Of a DNA stretch of 12,422 nucleotides, positions 1 through 8,112 are shown piece after piece; within the stretch, counting starts at the first letter, position 1, and the number at the start of each line of letters is the position of its first letter. The stretch comes from Betaproteobacteria bacterium (lineage in GTDB: Bacteria; Pseudomonadota; Gammaproteobacteria; Burkholderiales; Burkholderiaceae): positions 1 to 12,422 of the forward strand of contig JABMMT010000287.1 in NCBI GenBank assembly GCA_013205155.1. Reading direction: 5' to 3'. Made by a program: the position numbers and the translations under genes. The notes beneath the pieces were generated by a model. It did not search any database and had not been told where the DNA came from. It saw only the letters and a program-made list of their open reading frames with translations.

Positions 1-2970
1 CGCTATCCAGGAGCAAGTGCAACATTAGTGCAGCAGCTAGTAGCCAGCAATATTGAAACCCAAGTCAATGGTGTTGATGGCATGCTTTATATGGAGTCTA
101 CTTCTGCTAATGATGGAGCTTATAGTCTAACGGTTACTTTTAAAGTAGGAACTGACCCCGACCTCGCTCAGGTGAATGTACAAAACCGGGTGGCGATAGC
201 GATTCCTTCCTTACCACAAGCAGTTCAGAAGCAAGGGGTGACAACAAAAACCCAATCTACTGCGATTTTGCAATTCGTAACACTCACCTCGTCGAATCCA
301 GATCATGATGGCTTATTTTTAAGTAATCTTGCTAATCTGAAATTACAACAGCGCTTAGCGCGAATACCGGGTGTCGCTGCAGCGAATGTGTTTGGTGTCG
401 GTAACTACAGTATGCGGGTATGGCTTGATCCTGCTCAGCTGAAAATGCGTAATCTGTCGCCAAGTGATGTCATTAATATTATCAATAAACAAAACGTATT
501 GCTGACTGGTGGTCAAATCGGTTCTCCCCCAACACCATTAGGGCAGGACTTTCAATTTACCCTTAATGTAACAAGTGCTATGACTACTCCTGAGCAGTTC
601 GGGAGTATTGTTGTTAAAACAGGAGGTAAATCCGATATTACTTTCTTGCGCGACATTGCCCGAATTGAAATGGGAAGCCAGAACTATAGTCAGTTCTTCA
701 AGATCAATGATCGTCCTGCTGGAGGTATAGCGATTTTCCAAATGCCGGGTGCAAATGCTTTGGCTGTCGCTGAGGCTGTTCGCGACGAAATGCAATCCAT
801 TTCTAAAACCCTTCCAAAAGAAGTGCAATGGTCAATCCCATTTGATACTACGATGTTCGTTAAAGCATCGATTCATGAGGTCTATAAGACTCTTTACGAA
901 GCAGGCTTTCTGGTCTTGCTTGTCATTATGATTTTCTTACAAAACTGGCGCGCTACCCTGGTACCCGCTACTACAGTCCCAGTGACGATTATTGGTGCTT
1001 TTGCTGCCATGGCCGCTTTAGGATTCTCAATCAATTTAATTACTCTATTTGCGATTGTTTTATGTATTGGTATTGTGGTTGATGATGCGATTGTAGTAGT
1101 CGAGGCTGTTTCGAAGAAGATAGAGGAGGGTGAAGAACCCAAACAAGGTGCTATCGATGCAATGACCCAATTGATGGGACCTATTATCGGCATTACCTTA
1201 GTATTGATGGCAGTATTTATTCCAGCCTCATTTATTTCAGGTATTACCGGTCAAATGTATCGGCAGTTTGCTTTGGTCATTGCTGCTACTGCATTAATTA
1301 GTGGCATTAATGCGATCACACTGAAGCCTACTCAATCGGCGCAATATTTGAAGCCAACTGATCGTAGTAAAGTGAAGAATAAGTTCTATCAAAAATTTGA
1401 TGAATATTTTTCTCGTCTGTCAACCTGGTATGAGCATAAAATTATCATACTGATGCAGAATCGAGCTAAGACCTGTTTAGTCGGTCTAGCAATCATCGCA
1501 TTCTCCTTGATTGGTTTGATCTATATACCTACAGGTTTTATTCCTAATGAAGACCAAGGCTATTTAGTGGTCTCAACTACTCTGCCTGCAGCGGCTTCCT
1601 TGCAAAGAACAGAAGCAAGCATTAAGAAAGCAGTCGAGGTAATCCAGAAGATACCAGGCGTAGAGACTGTAGTAGTCATTGGGGGAATCAATCTACTGAA
1701 TAACAGCAGCTCCCAATCTAATTCCGGTGGCTTATATGTAATTATGAAGAAGTGGGATGAGCGCAAAAAAGGTGAAAGTTTGCCTGAAATTTATGCCAAT
1801 TTAAATGAAGGTTTAAAGCAGGTTCAAGAGCTCAAGTCTTTCGTATTACTCCCGCCAGCAATTCCTGGTTTAGGGCTCTCTGGTGGTTTTGAGATGAGAC
1901 TCATGTTGACTGATGGAAGTAATAATTTCGAAAAATTAGATATTGCCGCTCAGAATTTCATTCAGGAGGCGCGTAAATATCCCGAGATTATGATGGTCCT
2001 TACGCCATTTCAAAATAACGTACCTCAACTCCAACTCAGCTTTAATGTCGCTCGAGCAGAGACCTTTGGAGTCGCTATTGGAGATGCTTATGATGTGTTG
2101 CAATCCTATGTGGGCTCAACTTACGTTAATCAATTTTTTAAATATGGCCAAACCTACCAGGTCTATGTTCAAGCAGAAGGAAAATATCGTAATACGGTAG
2201 ATCAGATTAATCGCCTATACGTTCAAAATAAGAGTGGCAATATGGTTCCCTTGGGATCTTTTATTGATATTAAGGAGATTACTGGTCCTGCCTATGTCTC
2301 CCAATTCCAACTTTATCCCTCTGCATCTATCTTTGGTCAATCTCATGATGGGTATAGCTCAGGACAGGCTATCAAGCGCCTTGAAGAAGTGGCAGCCCAG
2401 GTCTTACCAGACGGTGTTTCTTATCAGTGGGCTGGGATGTCATATCAAGAAAAATTAGTTGGCAATACTGTGGTCTTGATTTTTGCCTTATCTATTTTGC
2501 TAGTCTACTTAGTGCTAGCTGCTCAATATGAAACTTGGGTCGCACCTTTATCGGTACTTACTGCGGTGCCCCTATCTTTATCTGGCACAGTGATAGCTTT
2601 ATGGCTTACAGGGCTTCCCAATAATATTTATGTGCAAATTGGCTTAGTGTTGATGATCGCTCTGTCTTGTAAGAACTCTATCCTGATCGTTGAGGTAGCA
2701 ATCGAATGTAGGCGTAAGGGAATGAGTTATGTTGATGCAGCCTTAGAAGCTTCTAAGCTGCGCTTTAGGCCAATTGTGATGACATCTATTGCTTTTATAT
2801 TAGGCGTAATGCCTCTGATATTTTCAGGTGGTGCTGGAGCTGCAGCCAGAATTTCATTAGGCATTACCGTATTTAGTGGCATGATCGCATCTACCTGCTT
2901 AGCGGTTGCATTAGTACCTGTTTTTTATGTAGAGATTGAAGAATTCTTTGATCGTCGTGCAAAGAAATAA
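1..2970 (+). CDS. RND multidrug efflux pump, inner-membrane subunit (HAE1/AcrB family), 5'-truncated by window
   Basis: This is the proton-driven inner-membrane subunit of a tripartite exporter; family members pump drugs or other amphiphiles from periplasm and membrane through an adaptor and an outer-membrane channel. The frame is open from base 1 and begins RYPGASATLVQQL, the conserved start of the first periplasmic domain, so roughly 50 residues including TM1 are missing. The GTG at 28 is not the true start. Two membrane blocks are visible (about 900-1340 and 2460-2950). The proton-relay Asp pair is at 1081-1086 (VVDDAIVVVE) and the TM10 lysine at 2671-2673 (LSCKNSILIVE). The total fits the usual ~1040 aa and no break is seen. 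TM6 reads TLKPTQSA where AcrB has an LTPALCA-type motif. The adaptor gene is probably upstream; no outer-membrane factor follows within the window. The family is certain, the substrate unknown. Confidence 0.95.
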   Translation, partial: RYPGASATLVQQLVASNIETQVNGVDGMLYMESTSANDGAYSLTVTFKVGTDPDLAQVNVQNRVAIAIPSLPQAVQKQGVTTKTQSTAILQFVTLTSSNPDHDGLFLSNLANLKLQQRLARIPGVAAANVFGVGNYSMRVWLDPAQLKMRNLSPSDVINIINKQNVLLTGGQIGSPPTPLGQDFQFTLNVTSAMTTPEQFGSIVVKTGGKSDITFLRDIARIEMGSQNYSQFFKINDRPAGGIAIFQMPGANALAVAEAVRDEMQSISKTLPKEVQWSIPFDTTMFVKASIHEVYKTLYEAGFLVLLVIMIFLQNWRATLVPATTVPVTIIGAFAAMAALGFSINLITLFAIVLCIGIVVDDAIVVVEAVSKKIEEGEEPKQGAIDAMTQLMGPIIGITLVLMAVFIPASFISGITGQMYRQFALVIAATALISGINAITLKPTQSAQYLKPTDRSKVKNKFYQKFDEYFSRLSTWYEHKIIILMQNRAKTCLVGLAIIAFSLIGLIYIPTGFIPNEDQGYLVVSTTLPAAASLQRTEASIKKAVEVIQKIPGVETVVVIGGINLLNNSSSQSNSGGLYVIMKKWDERKKGESLPEIYANLNEGLKQVQELKSFVLLPPAIPGLGLSGGFEMRLMLTDGSNNFEKLDIAAQNFIQEARKYPEIMMVLTPFQNNVPQLQLSFNVARAETFGVAIGDAYDVLQSYVGSTYVNQFFKYGQTYQVYVQAEGKYRNTVDQINRLYVQNKSGNMVPLGSFIDIKEITGPAYVSQFQLYPSASIFGQSHDGYSSGQAIKRLEEVAAQVLPDGVSYQWAGMSYQEKLVGNTVVLIFALSILLVYLVLAAQYETWVAPLSVLTAVPLSLSGTVIALWLTGLPNNIYVQIGLVLMIALSCKNSILIVEVAIECRRKGMSYVDAALEASKLRFRPIVMTSIAFILGVMPLIFSGGAGAAARISLGITVFSGMIASTCLAVALVPVFYVEIEEFFDRRAKK

Positions 2971-3057
2971 GGTTAATAGCTGATAGGGTTCATCTTATTG
3001 ATGGTCTCAATCAAACTAGCTGGAATACAGATAGTAATAGCTTAGTGTGCCCTTAAC

Positions 3058-3718
3058 TTATCGATCATCGCTAAATTGCTCGCTGAGTATTCCATAGACT
3101 TCTTCGAATGGCATTTTGGATACTTGTAGCAAGCCACTGTATTGACAAACGTTTAGGGCTAATGGTGTCATCACTGAAATAATCAGGGCTGTAGTAATGC
3201 CCATAGACAGACTCATTGCTCTTTTGGAGCTGGCAAGGTGGGTAGCAGCTACTGAAATTTGGAGTAAAAAAGCAAGCATCAACAACACTGCCCAGCGGAG
3301 ATGTTCAACATGTTTCCAGCGATAAGATAGGCGTTTCGCTCTAGCTTCGTACCAAGCGTCTAAGGTCTTGGCAAGCTCTCTACCAGCTTGGGTGCCTTCA
3401 AGTACCGGGGCTATCGTTAATGAAATCTACGTATAGTAAAAGGGCAGTGCGCTCTTGGTTAATTGATTCTGTATGCGCATTAAAACTGCTAACGAGTGAA
3501 GCGCCCATGAATGCTGCTATCAGGGTAAACATGGTCGCTGCTGGACTGTAAAAAGTACCATGAATTCCGTTGAAACTTGAAAAGAAGCCTCTCAATCGGG
3601 GTGTGTAAACAATTAAGACAATGAACAACGCAATAGCAACATAGAGTCCAAATATACTCAGAAATATGTTTAAGTCAGAGGAGTAAAAAAGGGTATTTAA
3701 AAAAGACTTCAAATGCAT
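3058..3718 (-). pseudogene. Frameshifted small membrane protein, DUF4239/bestrophin-like
   Basis: Two minus-strand reading frames form one gene. The 5' part (3718 to about 3410) encodes 106 aa with hydrophobic segments near residues 17-38 and 57-78, followed by INQERTALLLYVDFIND, and then runs into a stop just past a four-base G run (C run on the coding strand) at 3407-3410. Removing one base there continues the protein as NDSPVLEGTQAGRELAKT, then a basic WYEARAKRLSYRWKHVEHL stretch, two more membrane segments and the ending SGLLQVSKMPFEEVYGILSEQ, stopping at 3058. The repaired product is about 219 aa. The arrangement (two TMs, soluble helical middle, two TMs, a late SG..VS..PFE motif) resembles DUF4239 bestrophin-like proteins; this family call is tentative and the function is unknown. 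No clear ribosome site precedes the ATG. It may be a real frameshift or a homopolymer sequencing error. Confidence 0.75.
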
Positions 3719-4050
3719 GATGTTTTAGCAGTGAATAAATTGACAAAGGTAATGCTATCAGAAGAAATGTGTCCAATCTGATTTTTTATATAAATCAGCA
3801 TCTGAAAATATAAACACCCCACAGAGCAAGATATATTTAAAAACCCAATATTCAATTTGAGCCCAATTTTAGTTTTGGCTCAATAAGTAGCTTTCAATCT
3901 TTATGAATTTTAAAATATGAACAGTAAAGTCAATGACTTTTAGGATGCTGTGATCCCCATACAATATATGGGGTTTTAGGGCCTAGAACAATATTCAAAT
4001 GCGGACAAATATGAGGGTTTTATTGCGATTTTCTCATGTAGATTCTCGCC
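3719..4050. other. AT-rich intergenic region with three inverted repeats
   Basis: About 330 bp separate the start of the minus-strand membrane gene from the plus-strand lipoprotein, so it must hold promoters for both, although I could not fix a convincing -35/-10 pair. It contains no open frame of note. Three hairpin-capable sequences are visible: CTGATTT/AAATCAG (3778-3798), GAGCC/GGCTC around an AT-rich loop (about 3859-3881), and CCCCATA/TATGGGG followed by TTTT (3955-3977). Only the third has the form of an intrinsic terminator or attenuator. Confidence 0.5.
3955..3977 (+). terminator. Terminator-like hairpin or attenuator upstream of the lipoprotein gene
   Basis: CCCCATA (3955-3961) pairs perfectly with TATGGGG (3967-3973) around a five-base loop, and TTTT follows at once. 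No plus-strand gene ends shortly upstream: the pump stops a kilobase earlier and the gene in between is on the other strand. It may therefore act in the leader of the 4051 gene, end a small transcript, or have no role. The T tract is short, so the call is weak. Confidence 0.35.
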
Positions 4051-4797
4051 ATGAATATCGCACTATCAACAAAACAATTAACCCTAATAATCTCGACTTT
4101 TATATCCATCGGACTAGTTGCTTGTGGTGGTGGAGGTGATGACTCTTCATCTTACTCAAGCCCAACCTTAAATTTAAATGCCGCTGAGAGATCCTATGTT
4201 ACGGGGGGTTACTCGACAAATGCGGTCATTAGTGGCGATTGCCAAGGTAGTAAATTACAAAATACTTCAGCGACATATTCAGGTACGACCTATGCTGGTC
4301 TTCCGGCTTTAATTGGCAATGAAACGGAAATAGATTTTCTTGTTCCTAATTCGTCTCCATTCTGTAGTGCTTTCTACAACAGTAATGGTGGGTCAGGACA
4401 AGTTGAAAAGATTTTTTGGGATCCTACAACCATAAATCTGATGACGGATGGGGCTAATCCGCCGAATTACGTCTATTCAAATCTACAATCCTTTCCAAGC
4501 GCGGTGACTGCTGGAAGTCAGGGTACTGCATCTACATACATAAACTATTATGGAACATCGAATCCCGTAACGACAGGTGCGTTAACTTGGTCAGTCGTTG
4601 CAGATACGCCTACCACTCTCCTATGGGTTACCGTTGATGAAGCAACACTCATTGCAACAGGTAAGCTTGCTTATACGAGCACTACAACATATCGTATCAA
4701 TGCTAACAATACGCTCACGGCCCTGTTTAAAGTCATCAAGGTATATAGTGGATTTACTGGGGGTGAGGGGGATTTTACTATTAATGAAACATACTAA
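4051..4797 (+). CDS. Putative lipoprotein of unknown function
   Basis: The product is 248 aa. The N-terminus has a lysine, a hydrophobic stretch and the lipobox LVAC (residues 22-25), with Cys25 as the predicted lipidated residue. A flexible GGGGDDSSSYSS linker follows, typical of surface or periplasm-facing lipoproteins. The mature part is rich in Thr, Ser, Tyr and Asn, and looks beta-rich. It has two further cysteines (Cys64 and Cys105) that could form a disulphide. I recognise no catalytic motif and no named family. The ATG at 4051 gives the complete signal peptide, but no good Shine-Dalgarno sequence precedes it. It heads a run of three exported-protein genes on the same strand, 54 bp ahead of the next. 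The CGGG/Ser linker resembles that of the YHYH lipoprotein at 11113, but the mature domains look unrelated. Confidence 0.8.
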   Translation: MNIALSTKQLTLIISTFISIGLVACGGGGDDSSSYSSPTLNLNAAERSYVTGGYSTNAVISGDCQGSKLQNTSATYSGTTYAGLPALIGNETEIDFLVPNSSPFCSAFYNSNGGSGQVEKIFWDPTTINLMTDGANPPNYVYSNLQSFPSAVTAGSQGTASTYINYYGTSNPVTTGALTWSVVADTPTTLLWVTVDEATLIATGKLAYTSTTTYRINANNTLTALFKVIKVYSGFTGGEGDFTINETY

Positions 4798-4851
4798 TAA
4801 TGAAAGTAATCAGTATCATGATCTATTAATAAGTTAAATTGACCATATACA

Positions 4852-5235
4852 GTGATTAAAAGACATTTAATTAGCCTAATTTTTTTTATGTATTTATTCG
4901 TTTTTAATATTGCATATGGTGCTCAAATTGTCTGCGATACAGACGTCAGCAATTCTCAATCTCAATTACGCATTGAGTCCAATGATGATATTTATACCGT
5001 TTCAAAAATTGACCTTCCAGGTGGCTTTAGATTAGCTGGACAATATTTACCAAGTCTCGCTAAATTCAAGCTTTATATTTATGTCAATTCAAAAGACCGA
5101 TATGTTCTCCTAAACGCTCAAGAATTTATTATTGACCCTAAGGCCTGCTCTCGTAGCTTTGGTGACAACCTAGTATATGGTGAGCCCTATGAAAGAGATC
5201 TTTTCTTTCAATGTCGTCAAATTTGTAAAGATTGA
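4852..5235 (+). CDS. Small secreted four-cysteine protein, unknown function
   Basis: The product is 127 aa. Residues 1-23 form a signal peptide (MIKRHL, a long aromatic hydrophobic core, then AYG before Ala24), so the mature protein of about 104 aa should be periplasmic or secreted. Four cysteines (28, 99, 121, 125) could form two disulphides, the last pair in FFQCRQIC at the C-terminus. No catalytic motif or family is recognised. GTG at 4852 is chosen because an in-frame TGA lies at 4840-4842 and the first later ATG would remove half the signal peptide; there is no clear Shine-Dalgarno sequence. Its stop TGA (5233-5235) overlaps by one base an ATG of the CapA-like gene, which suggests translational coupling and perhaps a shared extracytoplasmic role. 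Confidence 0.7.
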   Translation: MIKRHLISLIFFMYLFVFNIAYGAQIVCDTDVSNSQSQLRIESNDDIYTVSKIDLPGGFRLAGQYLPSLAKFKLYIYVNSKDRYVLLNAQEFIIDPKACSRSFGDNLVYGEPYERDLFFQCRQICKD

Positions 5236-6173
5236 TGGTGAATATGAAAAAATATTTGGCCATCCTCGCCTCCCTCATCTTTTATGCATCCGGGTCTTAT
5301 GCCCAAAGTCAGGATATCAAATTGACTTTCGTAGGTGACATCATGCTAGATGGTTTGCCTGGCAAGTACATTAAGGCAGGGAAGGATCCATTTTTAAGTT
5401 TTGCATCATTATTTAAACAGTCTGATAAGACAATAGGAAACTTAGAGTGCGTAGTGGGTACTACAGGAAAGGCAGAAATCAAGCCCTTTGTATTAAGGGC
5501 AAATCCAAGAGTATTGCCCTTAATTAAAAAATACTTTAGTGCTGTATCGCTTGCCAATAACCATACTGGCGATTACGGACCACAGGCATTCTCAAAGATG
5601 ATTGATTTACTAGATAAGTCTGGAATTGCTTATTTTGGTGGCGGTAAAGAAATTCGCTCTGCTCACAAACCTATTATTTTTGACGTCAAAGGTAAACGTA
5701 TCGCTGTCTTGGGATATAACATTTTTTTGCCAAGAAGCTTTGAGGCCTTAGACGATAGACCTGGAAATGCTTGGGGGGAGCCTGACTATATTGTTACAGA
5801 TATTAAAAAGGCAAAAGACTTTTATGGCGCAGATATTGTCATTACATACCCACATTGGGGTTGGGAGGAAGATAAGATAGCCTCGGCAAGGCAACAGTTT
5901 TTGGCGCACTTAATGATTGATAGTGGTGCTGACGCTGTGGTGGGGGGTCATCCCCATGTCACTCAAAATATTGAAATGTATAAGGGCAAACCAATCTTTT
6001 ATAGCTTGGGAAACTTTGTCTTTGATGGTTTTGATACTGTTGACACGAATACTGGCTGGGCACTTGAGATGACTATCAATCAGGATCATAAAATTACTTG
6101 GCAGATATATGAAGCTAAGTTAGATAAGAATGGTATTCCAAAAAACAATGGTGTGATTCAAAGACAGGATTAG
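5235..6173 (+). CDS. CapA/PgsA-family metallophosphatase-like protein (poly-gamma-glutamate capsule type), exported
   Basis: The product is 312 aa and belongs to the CapA (PGA_cap) branch of the calcineurin-like metallophosphoesterase fold. A signal peptide ends near SYA-QS (about residue 23). Metal-site motifs follow in family order: VGDIM (Asp35), GNLE (69-71), LANNH (107-110), YPHWGWE (206-211), GGHPHV (237-242) and SLGNFVFD (258-265). All expected ligands appear present. In Bacillus, CapA works with CapB/CapC in making or exporting poly-gamma-glutamate. No CapB or CapC is seen here, and stand-alone CapA-like proteins are common in proteobacteria, so a capsule role is not shown. Possible starts are TTG 5232, ATG 5235 and ATG 5244. 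ATG 5235 overlaps the previous stop as TGATG; 5244 would give a cleaner MKKYLA signal peptide. Confidence 0.88.
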   Translation: MVNMKKYLAILASLIFYASGSYAQSQDIKLTFVGDIMLDGLPGKYIKAGKDPFLSFASLFKQSDKTIGNLECVVGTTGKAEIKPFVLRANPRVLPLIKKYFSAVSLANNHTGDYGPQAFSKMIDLLDKSGIAYFGGGKEIRSAHKPIIFDVKGKRIAVLGYNIFLPRSFEALDDRPGNAWGEPDYIVTDIKKAKDFYGADIVITYPHWGWEEDKIASARQQFLAHLMIDSGADAVVGGHPHVTQNIEMYKGKPIFYSLGNFVFDGFDTVDTNTGWALEMTINQDHKITWQIYEAKLDKNGIPKNNGVIQRQD

Positions 6174-6556
6174 AGATCCTTGGCCCTGTTTGATCCTGCC
6201 CCGATGCTAATTCGTCCGAAATCTAGGTTCAGAAAAAACTTCCTAAATATACATTCAAGAGTTCCTTTTTAGTGGGTCGGGTGAGATTAAATTCGTCGAA
6301 ACTATATTTTTAAACTCGCGAACAAGGGGCAAAAAACATGTCTATTACTAACCAGTCTGGATCAACAGAAAATAGAATACAGAGTATTTATAAATTAAAT
6401 TATGTTACTCATTATTTATGAGAATTTTTGAGTAGAGCTATCAAAAAATGTGGACGCAACATCAGATTTATTGGGTAATTCTGAATGTTAAATCATTCAT
6501 CATGGTATATATTTAAGTTTTTTATTCGATCCTAAAAACCATCAACGGGAGTATTA
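6174..6556. other. AT-rich intergenic region with a 27-aa candidate ORF and an inverted repeat
   Basis: Nearly 400 bp lie between the CapA-like gene and the next gene. No T-tailed terminator hairpin is evident after 6173. The stretch holds one short candidate reading frame (6338-6421) and a perfect 6-bp inverted repeat, TGAATG/CATTCA (6482-6499), about 60 bp ahead of the next start, which could be an operator or chance. TATATATTT at 6506-6514 resembles a -10 element, but no matching -35 is seen. Nothing else is recognised. Confidence 0.5.
6338..6421 (+). CDS. Candidate 27-aa small ORF or N-terminal gene remnant
   Basis: ATG at 6338 opens a 27-codon frame ending TGA at 6419-6421, preceded by AAGGGG at 6324-6329, a good Shine-Dalgarno match at usable spacing. 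The peptide begins polar (MSITNQSGSTENRI) and ends QSIYKLNYVTHYL. That would suit the start of a membrane protein entering its first helix, so it may be the stub of a decayed gene. I could not find a clean continuation in the other frames. Coding status is unproven. Confidence 0.2.
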   Translation: MSITNQSGSTENRIQSIYKLNYVTHYL

Positions 6557-6985
6557 ATGAGAGTCTTTCTTACATTTTTAGTATTAGTGTTTTCTTCTTT
6601 TTCCTTATCTGCCCAAACATCCTTTAACCCACAGGCCGAAGGAGAGCGTCTTGAAAGGCTTTGGTGGGATCAGCAAAAAAATCAAGATATAGCGGGTTTG
6701 ACCAAACTCATGTCTCCAGCCTTTCAGTCAATTAACTCAAAAGGTGCTCAAGATTTAGCATTTAATTTGGCAATTATTAAGGCTGAGAAGCTAGGTAAGT
6801 ATGAGCTTACCAATATTAAGGTCACTCAATCCCAAGATAATTTAATCGTTACCTATCAGATTGCAGTTCCTGAGAATTATCTTGGGCAAAAAATGTCGTC
6901 AAAACTACACTATCGTTTAGATGTGTGGACTAAAACTACAATGGGTTGGCAAATTATTGCGCATGCCAATCTCAATCCTACTTAA
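6557..6985 (+). CDS. Small secreted NTF2-like (DUF4440/SnoaL-type) protein
   Basis: The product is 142 aa. A signal peptide (MRVFLTFLVLVFSSFSLSA) is predicted to be cut after Ala19. The mature part starts with an amphipathic helix (GERLERLWWDQQKNQDIAGLTKLMSPAFQSI), then shows beta-strand pattern ending in a typical NTF2-like core strand (YRLDVWTKTTMGWQIIAHAN). This matches the DUF4440/SnoaL cone fold seen in many small periplasmic proteins; no specific ligand or reaction can be assigned. ATG 6557 is supported by CGGGAG five bases upstream (6546-6551). Its last 8 bases overlap the 3' end of the oppositely oriented oxidase gene, so the two transcripts would be antisense at their ends. Confidence 0.78.
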   Translation: MRVFLTFLVLVFSSFSLSAQTSFNPQAEGERLERLWWDQQKNQDIAGLTKLMSPAFQSINSKGAQDLAFNLAIIKAEKLGKYELTNIKVTQSQDNLIVTYQIAVPENYLGQKMSSKLHYRLDVWTKTTMGWQIIAHANLNPT

Positions 6986-8078
6986 TGCCAAAAAATGCGT
7001 TTGCCTCATCAATGATTGAGTCATATTCTTTGAGGTTAGGCTTATCAGGACTTCCACCTTCAATGAAGGTGCCACCGATGACCCCAATATCTTGGGGGGC
7101 GGAATCAGGTAAATGCTTGGGGAAAATATAAAAAGAGCGTTTTACATTTTGATTGGCTTCTGTTACACCTTCGCCAAAGTAAACCAAAATCATATAGTTT
7201 ATATTTTCAGGGACTTGATTTTTCAGCATAATCAAATGTCCTTGAACAGGAACGAGGGCGGTATCCTTGGCTAATTCAACTGCGCCAAGTCCGCTACAGT
7301 TAAAGATAAACTTTTCTTTAAGTTCATCAAATGAATTAATTTTGCCAAGTACGATATTAATGTGATGGGTATTAATGAAATCATGTAATTCTGACATAAG
7401 CAGTGCCGTATTCATAAAGATACCATCGTCATAGACAATCATCTTGCGAGTCATGCCATTGCCGAAATCCAGCATCACTTCTTTGGCAGGATTCATGACC
7501 TTACCCACATAGGCCTCTAGCCCAGAATCTTCCCTGCTATTAAAGTAGCTCGGAACTAAGCGAGCCCCTTGTTTGAAATCAATATTTTTGTTTCTGGCAA
7601 CATCATCATAAAAACGATAGGCATCAATGCCAATTTGATCAATGATTGCTTGCATTGCATGATCGTTATCCATCGAGACTGGAGCCAGAAGGCCGCCGGC
7701 ATTATGGGAGGCTAAGGAATCTAACTTTTCAGCATAAATGGTGATATTAGAGAAGCCACGTTTGACTAAATCATAGGCGGTAAACAGTCCAACTAAGCCT
7801 GCTCCAATAATGGCAATAGGGGTAGATTTATTGGATAGTTCTTCACCTAGCGGTGCATCAAGCAGTAATGAGTTGACATACTTTGCTGATCCCGGCCCTA
7901 GCGTCCAGCCGCTACCACCATGACCATAATTGTGAGCAATGACTTTGTCGCCTTTTTGCTCAATATCTAAGTGAGGCATGCCATGCTTCATAGGGCGATA
8001 GCACAGTATTCTTTCACCCAAATTGGCTTGCTCAAATGAGGGCGGAACAATTTTTCGGATTTCAATAGATTCGGTCAT
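6978..8078 (-). CDS. FAD-dependent oxidoreductase of the D-amino-acid oxidase family with permuted domain order
   Basis: The product is 366 aa, probably cytoplasmic (no signal peptide), expected to oxidise an amine or amino acid with FAD; the substrate is unknown. Visible blocks in order are: CYRPMKHGMPHLDIE (26-40), VIAHNYGHGGSGWTL (46-60), the FAD Rossmann motif IAIIGAGLVGLFTAYDL (88-104), SHNAGGLLAPVS (124-135), NCSGLGA (260-266), VPVQGHL (276-282), and IGVIGGTFIEGG (331-342) at the C-terminus. In ordinary D-amino-acid oxidases the RPxR and HNYGHGG blocks come last, after the GGT motif; here they come first, as in a circular permutation. The length is near the usual ~340 aa, so nothing is missing. 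The start ATG has a modest GAGAA upstream. It is divergent from the CoA-transferase, with a shared 90-bp gap carrying an inverted repeat. Confidence 0.88.
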   Translation of the reverse strand: MTESIEIRKIVPPSFEQANLGERILCYRPMKHGMPHLDIEQKGDKVIAHNYGHGGSGWTLGPGSAKYVNSLLLDAPLGEELSNKSTPIAIIGAGLVGLFTAYDLVKRGFSNITIYAEKLDSLASHNAGGLLAPVSMDNDHAMQAIIDQIGIDAYRFYDDVARNKNIDFKQGARLVPSYFNSREDSGLEAYVGKVMNPAKEVMLDFGNGMTRKMIVYDDGIFMNTALLMSELHDFINTHHINIVLGKINSFDELKEKFIFNCSGLGAVELAKDTALVPVQGHLIMLKNQVPENINYMILVYFGEGVTEANQNVKRSFYIFPKHLPDSAPQDIGVIGGTFIEGGSPDKPNLKEYDSIIDEANAFFGIK

Positions 8079-8112
8079 ACTTATTCTCGATCGGTTAAAT
8101 AAAGTGATCTAC

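Noticed and set aside
894..1193. 99-aa open frame on the minus strand within the pump gene
   Set aside because: It lies opposite a conserved membrane block with the Asp pair on the plus strand; low-complexity Ala/Thr/Ile composition is typical of an antisense shadow.
6946..7131. 61-aa plus-strand frame overlapping the NTF2-like and oxidase genes
   Set aside because: It is out of frame with one real gene and antisense to the conserved oxidase C-terminus.
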